64,000 bases of DNA from contig NZ_GG730300.1 of the NCBI RefSeq assembly GCF_000155975.1, positions 660,159 to 724,158 of the forward strand, written 5' to 3'. The translations under genes were made by a program, and so were the position numbers. Positions within the stretch are counted from its first letter, which is position 1. The number at the start of each line of letters is the position of its first letter. The stretch comes from Citrobacter youngae ATCC 29220 (GTDB lineage Bacteria > Pseudomonadota > Gammaproteobacteria > Enterobacterales > Enterobacteriaceae). The notes beneath the pieces were generated by a model. It had not been told where the DNA came from, did no database searches, and saw only the letters and a list, made by a program, of their open reading frames with translations. Positions 37,238 through 50,686 of this stretch are shown piece by piece.

Positions 37238-37744
37238 GTGAGTGGAATACTGACGCGCTGGCGACAGTTAGGCAGACGGTACTTCTGGCCGCATCTCCTG
37301 TTGGGGATGGTCGCGGCTGGTTTTGGCCTGCCCGCGCTCGGTAATGCTGCTGAACCTAATGCCCCCGCGAAGGCGACCGCCAGCAATCACGATCAATCCG
37401 CTAAGGTTAACTTTAACCAGCTTGCTTTGCTGGAAGCGACCAATCGCCGCCCGAATTTTACCGTTGATTACTGGCATCAGCATGCCATTCGTACGGTTAT
37501 TCGCCACCTTTCTTTTGCTATGGCTCCTCAGGCGCTGCCCGTTGCCGAAGAGCCGTTGCCAATCCAGGCACACCATCTTGCGTTACTGAATACGCTCAGC
37601 GCGATGCTGACGCAAGAGGGCAGACCGCCCGCGACCGTGAGTCGCGTAACGTATGCACATTTTACCTCTCAGGCCGCGTTTAGCGTTCCGGTCTGGATTA
37701 GCCAGCTGCAGGGTATCCGCGCTGGCCCTCAACGCCTCAGCTAA
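37238..37744 (+). CDS. secM: Secretion monitor SecM
   Basis: Regulatory exported peptide of 168 residues, two shorter than E. coli, starting at GTG. Long signal sequence (about 1-37, ending LGNA). The C-terminal arrest sequence [17 protein letters not shown] (148-164) keeps every required residue (F, W-I, G-I-R-A-G-P). When export is slow the ribosome stalls with P164 in place and opens the secA ribosome site; when export is normal, pulling frees it. Helix details are given separately. Confidence 0.96.
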   Translation: MSGILTRWRQLGRRYFWPHLLLGMVAAGFGLPALGNAAEPNAPAKATASNHDQSAKVNFNQLALLEATNRRPNFTVDYWHQHAIRTVIRHLSFAMAPQALPVAEEPLPIQAHHLALLNTLSAMLTQEGRPPATVSRVTYAHFTSQAAFSVPVWISQLQGIRAGPQRLS

Positions 37745-37797
37745 AAAAAGAACCTTCCAACTTATAATTTTTGACTCCGCATCGCGGGGCGTTTGAG
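37728..37797 (+). promoter_or_regulatory. Helix masking the secA ribosome site
   Basis: CTCAACGCCTC (37728-37738, SecM codons about 164-167) pairs with GGGGCG-T-TTGAG (37786-37797) with one bulged T. The GAG of the right arm is the secA Shine-Dalgarno. A ribosome paused at SecM P164 would cover the left arm and free secA. Confidence 0.8.
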
Positions 37798-37805
37798 ATT
37801 TTATT

Positions 37806-40511
37806 ATGCTAATCAAATTATTAACAAAAGTATTCGGTAGCCGTAACGAGCGTACGCTGCGTCGTATGCGTAAAGTGGTCAACATCATCAATGCGATGGA
37901 ACCGGAGATGGAAAAACTCTCCGATGATGAACTGAAAGCGAAGACCGCTGAATTCCGCGCCCGCCTGGAAAAAGGCGCCAGCGTTGAAAGCCTGATTCCG
38001 GAAGCGTTCGCGGTGGTTCGCGAAGCGAGTAAGCGCGTGTTTGGCATGCGCCACTTCGACGTTCAGCTGCTGGGCGGTATGGTGCTTAACGACCGCTGCA
38101 TCGCGGAAATGCGTACCGGTGAAGGTAAAACGCTGACCGCAACGTTGCCGGCTTATCTGAACGCGTTAAGCGGGAAAGGCGTGCACGTGGTTACCGTGAA
38201 CGACTATCTGGCACAGCGTGACGCCGAAAATAACCGCCCGCTGTTTGAATTCCTCGGCATGACCGTGGGTATCAACATGTCTGGCCTGCCAGCGCCAGCC
38301 AAGCGTGAAGCTTATAATGCCGATATTACCTACGGCACCAACAACGAATACGGCTTTGACTACCTGCGTGACAACATGGCGTTTAGCCCGGAAGAGCGCG
38401 TCCAGCGTAAACTGCACTATGCGCTGGTGGATGAGGTCGACTCCATCCTGATCGATGAAGCGCGTACGCCGCTGATCATTTCCGGTCCGGCTGAAGACAG
38501 CTCGGAAATGTATAAAAAAGTGAACAAAATCATCCCTCATCTGATCCGTCAGGAGAAGGAAGATTCCGACACGTTCCAGGGTGAAGGCCACTTCTCCGTT
38601 GATGAGAAAGCGCGCCAGGTTAACCTGACCGAACGAGGTCTGGTACTGATTGAAGAACTGCTGGTGAACGAAGGCATTATGGACGAAGGCGAGTCGCTGT
38701 ACTCTCCGGGCAATATTATGCTGATGCACCACGTGACTGCCGCCCTGCGCGCGCACGTGCTGTTTACTCGCGACGTTGACTACATTGTGAAAGACGGCGA
38801 AGTCATCATCGTCGACGAACACACCGGCCGTACCATGCAGGGCCGTCGCTGGTCCGATGGTCTGCACCAGGCCGTGGAAGCTAAAGAAGGGGTAGAGATC
38901 CAGAACGAGAACCAGACGCTGGCATCTATTACCTTCCAGAACTACTTCCGTTTGTACGAAAAACTGGCCGGTATGACCGGTACCGCGGATACTGAAGCGT
39001 TTGAATTCAGCTCCATCTACAAACTGGATACCGTTGTGGTGCCGACCAACCGTCCGATGATCCGTAAGGATTTACCGGATCTGGTGTACATGACCGAAGC
39101 GGAAAAAATTCAGGCGATCATTGAAGATATTAAAGAGCGTACCGCAAATGGCCAGCCGGTGCTGGTAGGTACTATCTCCATTGAAAAATCGGAAGTGGTT
39201 TCTAACGAACTGAACAAAGCGGGCATCAAACATAACGTTCTGAACGCTAAATTCCACGCCAACGAAGCGGCAATCGTCGCCCAGGCGGGCTATCCGTCAG
39301 CCGTAACTATCGCGACCAACATGGCGGGTCGTGGTACCGATATCATGCTGGGTGGTAGCTGGCAGGCGGAAGTTGCCGAGCTGGAAAACCCGACTCCGGA
39401 ACAAATCGCGCAGATCAAAGCGGAGTGGCAGGTTCGCCATGACGCCGTGCTGGCGGCCGGTGGTTTACATATTATCGGTACTGAACGTCATGAATCTCGT
39501 CGTATCGATAACCAGCTGCGTGGTCGTTCCGGTCGTCAGGGGGATTCGGGTTCATCTCGCTTCTACCTGTCGATGGAAGATGCGCTGATGCGTATTTTTG
39601 CCTCTGACCGCGTGTCCGGCATGATGCGTAAACTGGGGATGAAGCCTGGTGAAGCAATTGAACACCCATGGGTCACTAAAGCGATTGCAAACGCGCAGCG
39701 TAAAGTGGAAAGCCGCAACTTCGACATTCGTAAGCAACTGCTGGAATATGATGACGTGGCTAACGACCAGCGCCGCGCAATCTACAGCCAGCGTAACGAA
39801 CTGCTGGATGTATCTGACGTTAGCGAAACCATTAACAGCATCCGTGAAGACGTCTTCAAAGCGACGATTGATGCCTATATTCCGCCGCAGTCTCTGGAAG
39901 AAATGTGGGACATCCCGGGCCTGCAGGAACGTCTGAAAAACGACTTCGATCTGGAGATGCCGATTTCAGAGTGGCTGGATAAAGAGCCGGAGCTGCATGA
40001 AGAAACGCTGCGCGAACGTATTCTGGCAAACGCGGTAGAAGTTTATCAGCGTAAAGAAGAAGTTGTGGGCGCGGAGATGATGCGTCACTTCGAAAAAGGC
40101 GTGATGCTGCAAACGCTCGACTCTCTGTGGAAAGAGCACCTTGCCGCGATGGATTATCTGCGTCAGGGTATCCACCTGCGTGGTTATGCGCAAAAAGATC
40201 CGAAGCAGGAATACAAGCGTGAATCCTTCTCTATGTTTGCATCAATGCTGGAATCACTGAAGTATGAAGTCATCAGCACCCTGAGCAAAGTTCAGGTACG
40301 TATGCCTGAAGAAGTCGAAGCCATGGAGCAGCAGCGCCGTGAAGAAGCCGAGCGTTTAGCGCAGATGCAGCAGTTGAGCCATAAAGGTGACGATTCTGCC
40401 GCAGCAGAAGAGTTGGCGGCACAAACCGGCGATCGTAAAGTGGGTCGTAACGATCCGTGTCCTTGCGGTTCCGGCAAGAAATACAAACAGTGCCATGGCC
40501 GTCTGAGCTAA
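37806..40511 (+). CDS. secA: Preprotein translocase ATPase SecA
   Basis: Motor ATPase that drives proteins through SecYEG, 901 residues. Walker A GEGKT (105-109), DEAD-type [16 protein letters not shown], and the C-terminal zinc site [13 protein letters not shown] (Cys885, Cys887, Cys896, His897) that binds SecB. Translation is controlled by SecM just upstream. Confidence 0.98.
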   Translation: MLIKLLTKVFGSRNERTLRRMRKVVNIINAMEPEMEKLSDDELKAKTAEFRARLEKGASVESLIPEAFAVVREASKRVFGMRHFDVQLLGGMVLNDRCIAEMRTGEGKTLTATLPAYLNALSGKGVHVVTVNDYLAQRDAENNRPLFEFLGMTVGINMSGLPAPAKREAYNADITYGTNNEYGFDYLRDNMAFSPEERVQRKLHYALVDEVDSILIDEARTPLIISGPAEDSSEMYKKVNKIIPHLIRQEKEDSDTFQGEGHFSVDEKARQVNLTERGLVLIEELLVNEGIMDEGESLYSPGNIMLMHHVTAALRAHVLFTRDVDYIVKDGEVIIVDEHTGRTMQGRRWSDGLHQAVEAKEGVEIQNENQTLASITFQNYFRLYEKLAGMTGTADTEAFEFSSIYKLDTVVVPTNRPMIRKDLPDLVYMTEAEKIQAIIEDIKERTANGQPVLVGTISIEKSEVVSNELNKAGIKHNVLNAKFHANEAAIVAQAGYPSAVTIATNMAGRGTDIMLGGSWQAEVAELENPTPEQIAQIKAEWQVRHDAVLAAGGLHIIGTERHESRRIDNQLRGRSGRQGDSGSSRFYLSMEDALMRIFASDRVSGMMRKLGMKPGEAIEHPWVTKAIANAQRKVESRNFDIRKQLLEYDDVANDQRRAIYSQRNELLDVSDVSETINSIREDVFKATIDAYIPPQSLEEMWDIPGLQERLKNDFDLEMPISEWLDKEPELHEETLRERILANAVEVYQRKEEVVGAEMMRHFEKGVMLQTLDSLWKEHLAAMDYLRQGIHLRGYAQKDPKQEYKRESFSMFASMLESLKYEVISTLSKVQVRMPEEVEAMEQQRREEAERLAQMQQLSHKGDDSAAAEELAAQTGDRKVGRNDPCPCGSGKKYKQCHGRLS

Positions 40512-40526
40512 GAAAATAACTTACTG

Positions 40527-40554
40527 AAAAGGCGCAGACTTCTGCGCCTTTTTT
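40527..40554 (+). terminator. secA terminator
   Basis: AAAAGGCGCAG-ACTT-CTGCGCCTTTT followed by more T. It lies only 13 bases before mutT, so mutT expression depends on readthrough or its own start. Confidence 0.9.
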
Positions 40555-40567
40555 ATGGACGATGAAC

Positions 40568-40957
40568 ATGAAAATACTGCAAATTGCCGTCGGGATTATT
40601 CGTAATCAGCACCATGAAATTTTTATCACCCAGCGAGCGGCAGATGCCCATATGGCAAATAAGCTGGAGTTCCCCGGCGGAAAAATTGAAGCGGGTGAAA
40701 CGCCGGAGCAGGCGCTGATTCGCGAGTTACAGGAAGAAGTAGGCATTACGCCGACTCAAAGCTCGCTGTTCGAAAAGCTGGAATATCAGTTTCCGGACCG
40801 GCACATTACGCTGTGGTTTTGGCTGGTTGAACGCTGGAACGGCGAACCGTGGGGCAAAGAGGGCCAGCCATCCCAGTGGATTGCGCAAAGCGAGCTGAAT
40901 GCTGAAGATTTCCCGCCCGCGAATGCGCCGGTAATTGAAAAGCTGATTGCGGGCTAA
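40568..40957 (+). CDS. mutT: 8-oxo-dGTP diphosphatase MutT
   Basis: Nudix hydrolase that removes 8-oxo-dGTP and prevents A-to-C transversions, 129 residues. Nudix box (38-59) starting GKIEAGETPEQA with the catalytic RELQEE (Glu53, Glu56, Glu57). Two ATGs lie six bases apart; the second gives the E. coli length and a better spacing to GGA. Confidence 0.95.
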   Translation: MKILQIAVGIIRNQHHEIFITQRAADAHMANKLEFPGGKIEAGETPEQALIRELQEEVGITPTQSSLFEKLEYQFPDRHITLWFWLVERWNGEPWGKEGQPSQWIAQSELNAEDFPPANAPVIEKLIAG

Positions 40958-40965
40958 TGGTGTTC

Positions 40966-41112
40966 GTAGACCGGACAACGCAACGGCGCATCCGGTCAAT
41001 TATGGCGGGGCGCTACGCTTGCCCGCCCTACGTTTTCGTTCGTAGGCCTGATAAGCGCAGCGCCATCAGGCACAACAACATGCAATGCCGGATGCGGCGT
41101 TGCCTTATCCCG
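40966..41112. repeat. REP/BIME cluster between mutT and yacG
   Basis: Four inverted units: 40969-40997 (GACCGGA...TCCGGTC), 41004-41027 (GGCGGGG...CCCGCC), 41043-41072 (TAGGCCTGATAAGCG...ATCAGGCA) and 41086-41112 (TGCCGGATGCGGCG...TTATCCC). Lies between convergent genes. Confidence 0.8.
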
Positions 41113-41123
41113 TTTTTGCAGAA

Positions 41124-41318
41124 TTATTTCTGCTCTTCACTCCAGTCGTCGCTTTCCGACAGGTCGCCAGAGCTGGGGATGCGTTTTTCTTCTGCGGCCC
41201 ACTCGCCCAGATCGATTAACTGGCAGCGTTTGCTGCAGAATGGGCGAAACGGACTCACTTCCGCCCATACCACGGGCTTGCCGCAGGTCGGACAGTTGAC
41301 TATGGTTTGTTCAGACAT
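41124..41318 (-). CDS. yacG: Gyrase-inhibiting zinc protein YacG
   Basis: Small zinc-finger protein of 64 residues (65 in E. coli). Zinc ligands Cys9, Cys12 (CPTC), Cys28 and Cys32. E. coli YacG binds GyrB and inhibits DNA gyrase. Acidic tail [15 protein letters not shown]. Last of coaE-zapD-yacG, nine bases after zapD. Confidence 0.94.
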   Translation of the reverse strand: MSEQTIVNCPTCGKPVVWAEVSPFRPFCSKRCQLIDLGEWAAEEKRIPSSGDLSESDDWSEEQK

Positions 41319-41327
41319 GTTGACTCC

Positions 41328-42691
<1,364 letters not shown>

Positions 42692-42832
42692 AGATGCCGA
42701 TCCTGGAGTTTAAGTTTGATTATCAAACAGTTAAAAGTTAAGCGTGCGAAGGCGAGGCTGCTGCAGGATTAACCTACTATTCGCCAGGTAAATTTATGGG
42801 ATTGTAGCGTAAAAAAAGAGAATTTCGCAGTC

Positions 42833-42860
42833 TTGCGCGGCATTCATTAGTGCGTATGAT
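42833..42860 (+). promoter_or_regulatory. Probable guaC promoter
   Basis: TTGCGC (42833-42838) and TATGAT (42855-42860) with a 16-base spacer, 56 bases before guaC. Confidence 0.5.
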
Positions 42861-42916
42861 AGCGTCACTGGAGTTGTGAGTTTCGATTTTTCGCCATTAA
42901 CCCCAGGAATCCGCAC

Positions 42917-43960
42917 ATGCGTATCGAAGAAGATCTGAAGTTAGGTTTCAAAGACGTTCTTATCCGCCCTAAGCGTTCTACTCTCAAAAGCCGTTCCGAT
43001 GTTGAGCTGGAACGTCAATTTACCTTCAAGCATTCAGGTCAGACCTGGTCCGGCGTTCCCATTATTGCCGCGAACATGGATACTGTCGGGACGTTTGCCA
43101 TGGCGAAGGCGCTGGCATCCTTCGACATCCTGACGGCTGTGCACAAACATTATTCTGTTGAAGACTGGTCTGCCTTTATCGCAGAGACTTCTGCCGATGT
43201 GCTCAAACATGTGATGGTTTCAACCGGCACCTCTGACGCAGATTTCGAAAAAACCAAACAGATTCTGGCGCTCAATCCGGCGCTGAACTTCATTTGCATT
43301 GACGTAGCGAATGGCTATTCAGAGCATTTTGTTCAGTTTGTGTCGAAAGCGCGTGAAGCCTGGCCGACAAAAACAATTTGTGCAGGCAATGTGGTCACCG
43401 GCGAAATGTGTGAAGAGCTGATACTTTCCGGCGCAGACATCGTTAAAGTTGGCATTGGCCCCGGTTCTGTGTGTACTACGCGCGTAAAAACCGGCGTTGG
43501 CTACCCACAGCTTTCTGCGGTGATTGAATGTGCCGACGCAGCGCACGGTCTGGGCGGGATGATTGTCAGCGACGGTGGCTGCACAATGCCGGGCGACGTG
43601 GCAAAAGCGTTCGGCGGCGGTGCGGACTTCGTTATGCTCGGCGGCATGCTGGCCGGTCATGAAGAAAGCGGCGGCAAAATTGTTGAGGAAAACGGCGAGA
43701 AATTCATGCTGTTCTACGGTATGAGCTCTGAATCAGCCATGACGCGTCACGTTGGTGGTGTTGCACAGTACCGCGCCGCAGAAGGTAAAACCGTGAAGCT
43801 GCCGCTGCGCGGTCCGGTTGATAATACCGCTCGCGATATTCTCGGCGGGCTGCGTTCTGCCTGTACTTATGTCGGTGCCTCCCGTCTGAAAGAGCTGACC
43901 AAACGTACAACGTTTATTCGTGTACAGGAACAAGAAAACCGCGTTTTCAATAGCCTGTAA
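42917..43960 (+). CDS. guaC: GMP reductase GuaC
   Basis: NADPH-dependent reductive deamination of GMP to IMP, purine salvage; 347 residues. The IMPDH/GMPR barrel has the catalytic Cys186 in GPGSVCTTR and the substrate loop [19 protein letters not shown]. Same length as E. coli. Single gene. Confidence 0.97.
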   Translation: MRIEEDLKLGFKDVLIRPKRSTLKSRSDVELERQFTFKHSGQTWSGVPIIAANMDTVGTFAMAKALASFDILTAVHKHYSVEDWSAFIAETSADVLKHVMVSTGTSDADFEKTKQILALNPALNFICIDVANGYSEHFVQFVSKAREAWPTKTICAGNVVTGEMCEELILSGADIVKVGIGPGSVCTTRVKTGVGYPQLSAVIECADAAHGLGGMIVSDGGCTMPGDVAKAFGGGADFVMLGGMLAGHEESGGKIVEENGEKFMLFYGMSSESAMTRHVGGVAQYRAAEGKTVKLPLRGPVDNTARDILGGLRSACTYVGASRLKELTKRTTFIRVQEQENRVFNSL

Positions 43961-43969
43961 CATAATCAA

Positions 43970-43993
43970 GCTGGCGCGTAGTCTTGCGCCAGC
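43970..43993. terminator. Hairpin between guaC and hofC
   Basis: GCTGGCGC (43970-43977) pairs with GCGCCAGC (43986-43993), eight pairs. No clear T run on either side; probably a weak, shared terminator. Confidence 0.55.
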
Positions 43994-43994
43994 G

Positions 43995-45197
43995 TTATCC
44001 CACGCCGCTCATCGCATCTCCCAAATGGAAAATTGGTAAATACATCGCAACGACCAGCGTACCGATGATCAAACCCGTAATGACCAGCAGCGCCGGTTCA
44101 AGTAGCGCAGCCAGATTTTCCGCCTGAGACAGGGTTTTCTCACCGTGGTGATGGGCGAGATTGCGCAGCATTGCATCCAGCGAGCCGGATGCTTCCCCTG
44201 TTCTTACCAGTTGTATACACAATGGGCTGAATTCACCGCAATTTTTCAGTGCCACCCAGACTGGTTTTCCGGCGCTGATGTCGTGATGAACCTGCGCTAA
44301 ACGTTGAGACCAGAAAGGACTGGCAAGCGTTTCCATGACGCTCTCTAGCCCCTGCAAAAAGGGAATCCCCGCGTTTTGCGTTAACGCCAGAACGGTGAAG
44401 ATCTGCGTGAGTTTTTGCCCTCTGATCATTGATCCTATAACAGGGATGCTGAGCAGCAATTTCTGGCGCAGAATGCGCCAGTACGGTTTCTGTTTGATCG
44501 GGTGGTATGCGATAACCGAGACCATACTGAACGCTACCGCCAGCCATCCCCATTGGCGGCTATAGTATGCGATGGCAATAATCCACCGAGTGAGCGTTGG
44601 TAGTGGGGTGTTGAACGTTCGGTAGATGGCGGCAAACTCAGGGAGTACAAACTGTAGCATTGCGAATACGACCATTACCGCCATCGTAATAATGATAATC
44701 GGATATCGCAGGGCTTTTTTCACTTTATCAGCGAGCTGCTGTTGGTGTTTCTGCTGTCTGGCGAGTTCAAAACAGCAGTCGTCCAGCTTACCTGTAAGCT
44801 CTCCGGTGCGGATCATCGCCTGATATAGCGGCGGAAAAACATGTTGCCAGTGTGAGAGCGAGGTGGAGAGGGAAATACCCTGCTCCATATCGTAAGCCAG
44901 CGTGCGCAGTAGCGCCTGCCACTGGCTACTGGGATGTTGTTCCGCAAGCAGAGATAACCCTGTCGAGAGCGTTAACCCTGCTTTCAGCAATGTTGCCAAC
45001 TGGTGTATGGTTTCGGCGCTTCTTTCGCGGCTCCAGTGCGAGTTTTTGACACGCATACGTTTAATACGCAGTGGCGTCATACGCTGCTGCTCCAGAGCAT
45101 GTATCAGCGAAAGTCGGGTATCAGCCCATAGAACTCCTGCCAACGGCTCGCCTTCGTTGTTAATGCCTTGCCAGCGCCAAAGCTGTTTAGCTGACAT
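43995..45197 (-). CDS. hofC: Type IV pilus assembly membrane protein HofC
   Basis: GspF/PilC-family inner-membrane platform protein, 400 residues as in E. coli. Two duplicated T2SSF domains (about 65-190 and 265-390) with three membrane segments. Overlaps hofB by 11 bases. Pairs with ATPase HofB for assembly of pilin PpdD; expression in E. coli is usually low. Confidence 0.94.
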   Translation of the reverse strand: MSAKQLWRWQGINNEGEPLAGVLWADTRLSLIHALEQQRMTPLRIKRMRVKNSHWSRERSAETIHQLATLLKAGLTLSTGLSLLAEQHPSSQWQALLRTLAYDMEQGISLSTSLSHWQHVFPPLYQAMIRTGELTGKLDDCCFELARQQKHQQQLADKVKKALRYPIIIITMAVMVVFAMLQFVLPEFAAIYRTFNTPLPTLTRWIIAIAYYSRQWGWLAVAFSMVSVIAYHPIKQKPYWRILRQKLLLSIPVIGSMIRGQKLTQIFTVLALTQNAGIPFLQGLESVMETLASPFWSQRLAQVHHDISAGKPVWVALKNCGEFSPLCIQLVRTGEASGSLDAMLRNLAHHHGEKTLSQAENLAALLEPALLVITGLIIGTLVVAMYLPIFHLGDAMSGVG

Positions 45198-46569
45198 GCG
45201 GCATGCCCAGTACGCGAATCAGTTCTTCGTATGTCGTTAAGCCTTGTTCGACGGCCTGACAACCATTCTCGAATAGCGTACGCCCTGATAGCAGCGCATC
45301 CGACGTAACTCCGTCTGCGGACGTGCCACTGGCGATGCTTTGGCGTAATGCTGGCGTCACGGGGAGCACTTCAAACAATGCGGTACGACCATAAAACCCG
45401 TGATAACAATGTTCGCAACCCGGCGCATGCCAACGTGGCAGTGGCGTGGGCCAGATTGCTTCCGGGAGCGTAATGGATGTCTCCAGGCGTTGTCGGCAAT
45501 GGGGACATAGCTTTCTGACCAGGCGCTGCGCAATCACTAGCGTCAGCGCGGAGGCGATCATCCAGCGTGCAACCCCCATTTGCTGCAGGCGTACCAGCGT
45601 TTCATTGGTGGAGTTGGTATGCAGCGTTGAAAGAACCAGATGACCGGTTTGTGCCGCCTTAAGGGCGATTTCAGCCGTTTCGCCATCGCGGATTTCCCCC
45701 ACCATAATTATGTCGGGATCCTGGCGCAGCAGCGCGCGCAATACTCCCTGAAAAGTAAGCCCTGCGCGTGGGTGAATTTGTGTCTGGTTGAGGCCTGCGA
45801 TCGGAATCTCTACCGGATCCTCTACGCTACAAAGATTCACATCCAGGGTATTTCGGGTTTGTAGCGCACTGTACAGGGTGACCGTTTTGCCGCTCCCGGT
45901 AGGTCCGGTGACCAGGATCAGCCCTTGAGGCTGCTGCAACGCTTGCGAAAATGCTGCCCGCTGCGCGTCAGCCATGCCCAACGCCGTGATGTCCAGCGTT
46001 TGATCAACCTGATGAAGCAACCGTAGAACCACCTTTTCTCCCCAGCGGCAGGGCAGGGTAGAGATACGAAATGAGATGGGCTTCCCTGAAATCTCAACGG
46101 TAAATTGTCCGTCTTGCGGCAGACGGTGCTCGGCGATATCCAGACTGCCTAATACTTTTAATCTTGCGGTGATAGCGACGCCCATTTCTGTTGTGACTTC
46201 CGGCAAAGCGTGTAGTACGCCATCCACGCGCAATCTGATCCGATAGCAATGTTCCGCAGGCTCAAAGTGAATATCGGAAGCCCTTTGCGCCAGGGCGGAT
46301 TGAAACGTCTGATTCAGTAACCCGGCTGCGGTGGCGCTGCTTTCAGTCACCACGACCGGTAGCATTTTCTGTGGCGTATGCGTGTGGCCTTCCATTTGCT
46401 GACGCGTCCAGCAAACGATGTTGATACGTCGGGTGGTGGCAAAATGCAGTGCGTCCAGCAGCTCATGGGACGGGGCATCCACCACGGCGATGTGCACCAC
46501 TTCATTGTCTGCATCCAGTAATATTCCCTGATAACGTTGGCACAGTGCCGTAAGTTGTGTGGTATTCAT
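45187..46569 (-). CDS. hofB: Type IV pilus assembly ATPase HofB
   Basis: GspE/PilB secretion ATPase, 460 residues. N-terminal GspE_N remnant, then Walker A GPTGSGKT (about 217-224), Asp boxes and Walker B VGEIRDGETAEIAL. Two CxxC pairs (LCPHC, CEHC) form the expected zinc site. Lies nine bases after ppdD. Confidence 0.94.
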   Translation of the reverse strand: MNTTQLTALCQRYQGILLDADNEVVHIAVVDAPSHELLDALHFATTRRINIVCWTRQQMEGHTHTPQKMLPVVVTESSATAAGLLNQTFQSALAQRASDIHFEPAEHCYRIRLRVDGVLHALPEVTTEMGVAITARLKVLGSLDIAEHRLPQDGQFTVEISGKPISFRISTLPCRWGEKVVLRLLHQVDQTLDITALGMADAQRAAFSQALQQPQGLILVTGPTGSGKTVTLYSALQTRNTLDVNLCSVEDPVEIPIAGLNQTQIHPRAGLTFQGVLRALLRQDPDIIMVGEIRDGETAEIALKAAQTGHLVLSTLHTNSTNETLVRLQQMGVARWMIASALTLVIAQRLVRKLCPHCRQRLETSITLPEAIWPTPLPRWHAPGCEHCYHGFYGRTALFEVLPVTPALRQSIASGTSADGVTSDALLSGRTLFENGCQAVEQGLTTYEELIRVLGMPHVS

Positions 46570-46578
46570 CTCTTTTCC

Positions 46579-47016
46579 TTAGTGGGTATCGAAGCGGAAA
46601 ACATCTTCGCAAGCCTGTTGCAATGCGCTGTCACTCTGAATGGCGCAGTTACGGCTCCAGCCAGTAATACCGTTGGCATTGTCCCAGCCCGGCGTCATTG
46701 TGATGCTGAGCCCGTTCAGGCTTTCCTGGCCTGTGAGGCTGACAACGCCTTTTTCGACGCTCATCCCAGAGACATAGCGGGTGGTGGTCGGAGAGGGGAT
46801 CCCATTTGTCCCGGCATCGCAGGTTTCTGTTCCGCCATGTTCCAGCGCACAGAGTTCGACCGCTGTGCGATAGGGGACAAAGGTTTGCAGCATGTCCGTT
46901 AGCGCAGCTTTACGCAGATAGTTTTGATAAGCCGGGATGCCAATCGCGCTAAGAATGGCAATAATGCCAATGACGACCATTAATTCGATCAGCGTGAAGC
47001 CTCGTTGCTTGTCCAT
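46579..47016 (-). CDS. ppdD: Type IV prepilin PpdD
   Basis: Major prepilin subunit, 145 residues (146 in E. coli). Short leader MDKQRG is cut before Phe7 by a prepilin peptidase not encoded here. The hydrophobic helix FTLIELMVVIGIIAIL and Glu at +5 (Glu11) are standard. Two cysteine pairs (Cys56/Cys65 region and C-terminal pair) fit disulfides. E. coli PpdD can form pili when the machinery is expressed. Confidence 0.95.
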   Translation of the reverse strand: MDKQRGFTLIELMVVIGIIAILSAIGIPAYQNYLRKAALTDMLQTFVPYRTAVELCALEHGGTETCDAGTNGIPSPTTTRYVSGMSVEKGVVSLTGQESLNGLSITMTPGWDNANGITGWSRNCAIQSDSALQQACEDVFRFDTH

Positions 47017-47164
47017 CGTTCGCTCCTTGAGTTAGCTGACGCTACTTTGGCAAACGGTCGGGGTCACGGCGAGAGACAAAAAATAGAACGGGAAGGCGGG
47101 TTCAGAGGATTTTTACGAAATTACAGAATCAGACAACGTATTTGCGAAGAGGCTCCAGAAAACA

Positions 47165-47231
47165 GTCGGATGGCGGCGTAAATGTCTTATCCGACTGGGC
47201 AGCAGGCCCGACAAGCAGAGCGCCATCGGGC
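47165..47231. repeat. REP pair between ppdD and nadC
   Basis: GTCGGATGGCGGCG...TTATCCGAC (47165-47195) and GCCCGACAAGCAGAGCGCCATCGGGC inner/outer unit (47206-47231). Confidence 0.75.
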
Positions 47232-47245
47232 AATGCCATCAACAA

Positions 47246-48786
<1,541 letters not shown>

Positions 48787-48790
<4 letters not shown>

Positions 48791-49641
48791 CGTTGTTTAC
48801 AACATTACTGGTGTTGATTATTGAACGCCTGTTTAAGCTGGGTGAACACTGGCAGCTTGATCACCGTGTCGAGGCTTTTTTCCGCCGGATTAAACATTTC
48901 TCGATGATGCGTACGGTGGGCATGACCTTGATCGCGATGGGGGTGACGTTCCTGCTGCTGCGCGCACTTCATGGGCTGCTGTTCAACGTTCCGTTGCTGG
49001 CGGCGTGGATCTTGATTGGCTTGCTGTGCATTGGCGCGGGTAAGGCGCGTCTTCATTATCATGCCTATCTGAACGCGGCCGCTCGCGATGACGCGCATGC
49101 TCGTGAGGCGATGGCCAGCGAACTGACGCTTATTCATGGGGTTCCGCCGGATTGTGATGAGCGAGAGTTCCTGCGCGAACTGCAGAACGCGCTGTTATGG
49201 AACAACTTCCGCTTTTACCTGGCGCCGTTATTCTGGCTGATTGTTGGTGGTCCGTGGGGACCGGTAACGCTGGTCGGCTATGCCTTTTTACGCGCCTGGC
49301 AGTCCTGGCTGGCGCGTTACCAGACGCCGCATCAGCGTTTGCATTCGGGTATTGATGCCATTCTGCATGTGCTGGACTGGATCCCGGTTCGTTTGGCTGG
49401 CGTAGTCTATGCGCTGCTGGGGCACGGCGAGAAAGCGCTGCCGGCCTGGTTTGCCTCGCTGGCGGATCTGCACACTTCGCAATATCAGGTGTTAACGCGT
49501 CTGGCGCAGTTCTCCCTGGCGCGCGAGCCGCATACCGATAAAGTTGAAACGCCAAAGGCGGCCGTTGCGATGGCGAAGAAGACTTCGTTTGTGGTGGTGG
49601 TGATTATTGCGCTGTTGACGATTTACGGCACGCTGATCTAG
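48787..49641 (+). CDS. ampE: AmpE membrane protein
   Basis: Inner-membrane protein of 284 residues with about four membrane segments and a nucleotide-binding-like loop; long regarded as a sensory partner of AmpD, with unclear function. Same length as E. coli. Co-translated with ampD. The C-terminus is a hydrophobic anchor, [17 protein letters not shown]. Confidence 0.93.
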
Positions 49642-49649
49642 CGATTGTT

Positions 49650-49725
49650 GCCGGATGGCGCTAACGCTTATCCGGCCTGGAATGGACAAACGAGTAGGCC
49701 CGGTAAGCGGTAGCGCCACCGGGCA
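49650..49725. repeat. REP pair between ampE and the GH43 gene
   Basis: GCCGGATGGCGCTAACGCTT...CGGC (49650-49676) and TAGGCCCGGTAAGCGG...CCGGGCA (49695-49725). Lies between convergent genes. Confidence 0.85.
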
Positions 49726-49735
49726 GTTCAACGGC

Positions 49736-50686
49736 TTAGATCGTATCCGCTGGCGGCACGCCAAAATCGGGCATCCCGTTTTCGTCCCAGCGCACCAGCT
49801 TCAGACGCGTATGGCGGTTCGGATCGTACAACGGATCGCCCTCAATTTCGGTGTAATTTCTCGCGTGATACACCAGTACATCCTCACCTTCCGGCGTTTG
49901 CGTAAAGCTGTTGTGTCCCGGTCCATACTGGCGATTTTCATAGCTGGTGGTAAAGACCGGGCGCGGTGATTTATGCCAGCTCTGTGGGTTGAGCGGATCG
50001 TCGTTGAGGTCGATCCACAGTAGCCCCATACAGTAGTTCTCATCGGTGGCGCTGGCCGAATAGCTGATAAACAGCTTGTCGCCATGCAGCACGACGGCAG
50101 GACCTTCGTTGACCCAAAAACCTCTGCATTCCCAGTCATATTCAGGATGGCTGAGCATGACCGTCTCGCCTTTAATCGTCCATGGATTTTCCAGTTCTGC
50201 GAGATAAATGTTTGAGTTGCCGGCAATATCGGGCGATTTCTGTGCCCACAGATACCACTGTTTCCCCTGATGATTAAAGGTGGTGGCGTCCAGAGCGAAG
50301 GTATCAAACTGCGTTTTAATCTGGCCTTTCTCCGTCCACTTGCCGGTCAGCGGATCGGCGTCTGCGCACTCCAGCGCAAACATGCGGTGCTGGAACATCC
50401 CCAGCTTATCAAGCGCCTGAGTATGGGTAGCGGCAAAATAGATGTACCACTTGCCCGCCAGACGATGGATTTCCGGGGCCCAGATGAGCTGGCTCATAGG
50501 GCCGCTTTCGGGTTTACGCCAGACGACAACGGGAGTGGCGGAGCGTAATCCCTCCAGAGAGTCGGCCCGACGAATTTCCAGTCGGTCATATTCGGGCACT
50601 GACGCAATGAAATAGTAGTGGCTACCGTCGCGTAAGATAAACGGATCGGCGCGTTGTTCGATAAAGGGATTTGGCCACTGTTTCAT
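49736..50686 (-). CDS. Glycoside hydrolase family 43 protein
   Basis: Probable alpha-L-arabinofuranosidase or related exo-enzyme, 316 residues. Five-bladed propeller family residues fit: general base Asp14 (QRADPFI), pKa modulator Asp133 (ALDATTF) and general acid Glu194 (VNEGPAV), with the metal-site His in YGPGHNSF. No signal peptide, so it acts inside the cell on small oligosaccharides brought in by the adjacent symporter. The start overlaps the symporter stop by one base (TAATG). E. coli K-12 lacks this gene here. Xylosidase activity is the main alternative. Confidence 0.85.
   Translation of the reverse strand: MKQWPNPFIEQRADPFILRDGSHYYFIASVPEYDRLEIRRADSLEGLRSATPVVVWRKPESGPMSQLIWAPEIHRLAGKWYIYFAATHTQALDKLGMFQHRMFALECADADPLTGKWTEKGQIKTQFDTFALDATTFNHQGKQWYLWAQKSPDIAGNSNIYLAELENPWTIKGETVMLSHPEYDWECRGFWVNEGPAVVLHGDKLFISYSASATDENYCMGLLWIDLNDDPLNPQSWHKSPRPVFTTSYENRQYGPGHNSFTQTPEGEDVLVYHARNYTEIEGDPLYDPNRHTRLKLVRWDENGMPDFGVPPADTI

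Noticed and set aside
40966..41112. Possible CRISPR-like repeated short palindromes
   Set aside because: The units are REP elements in alternating orientation, not direct repeats with uniform spacers, and no cas gene is near.
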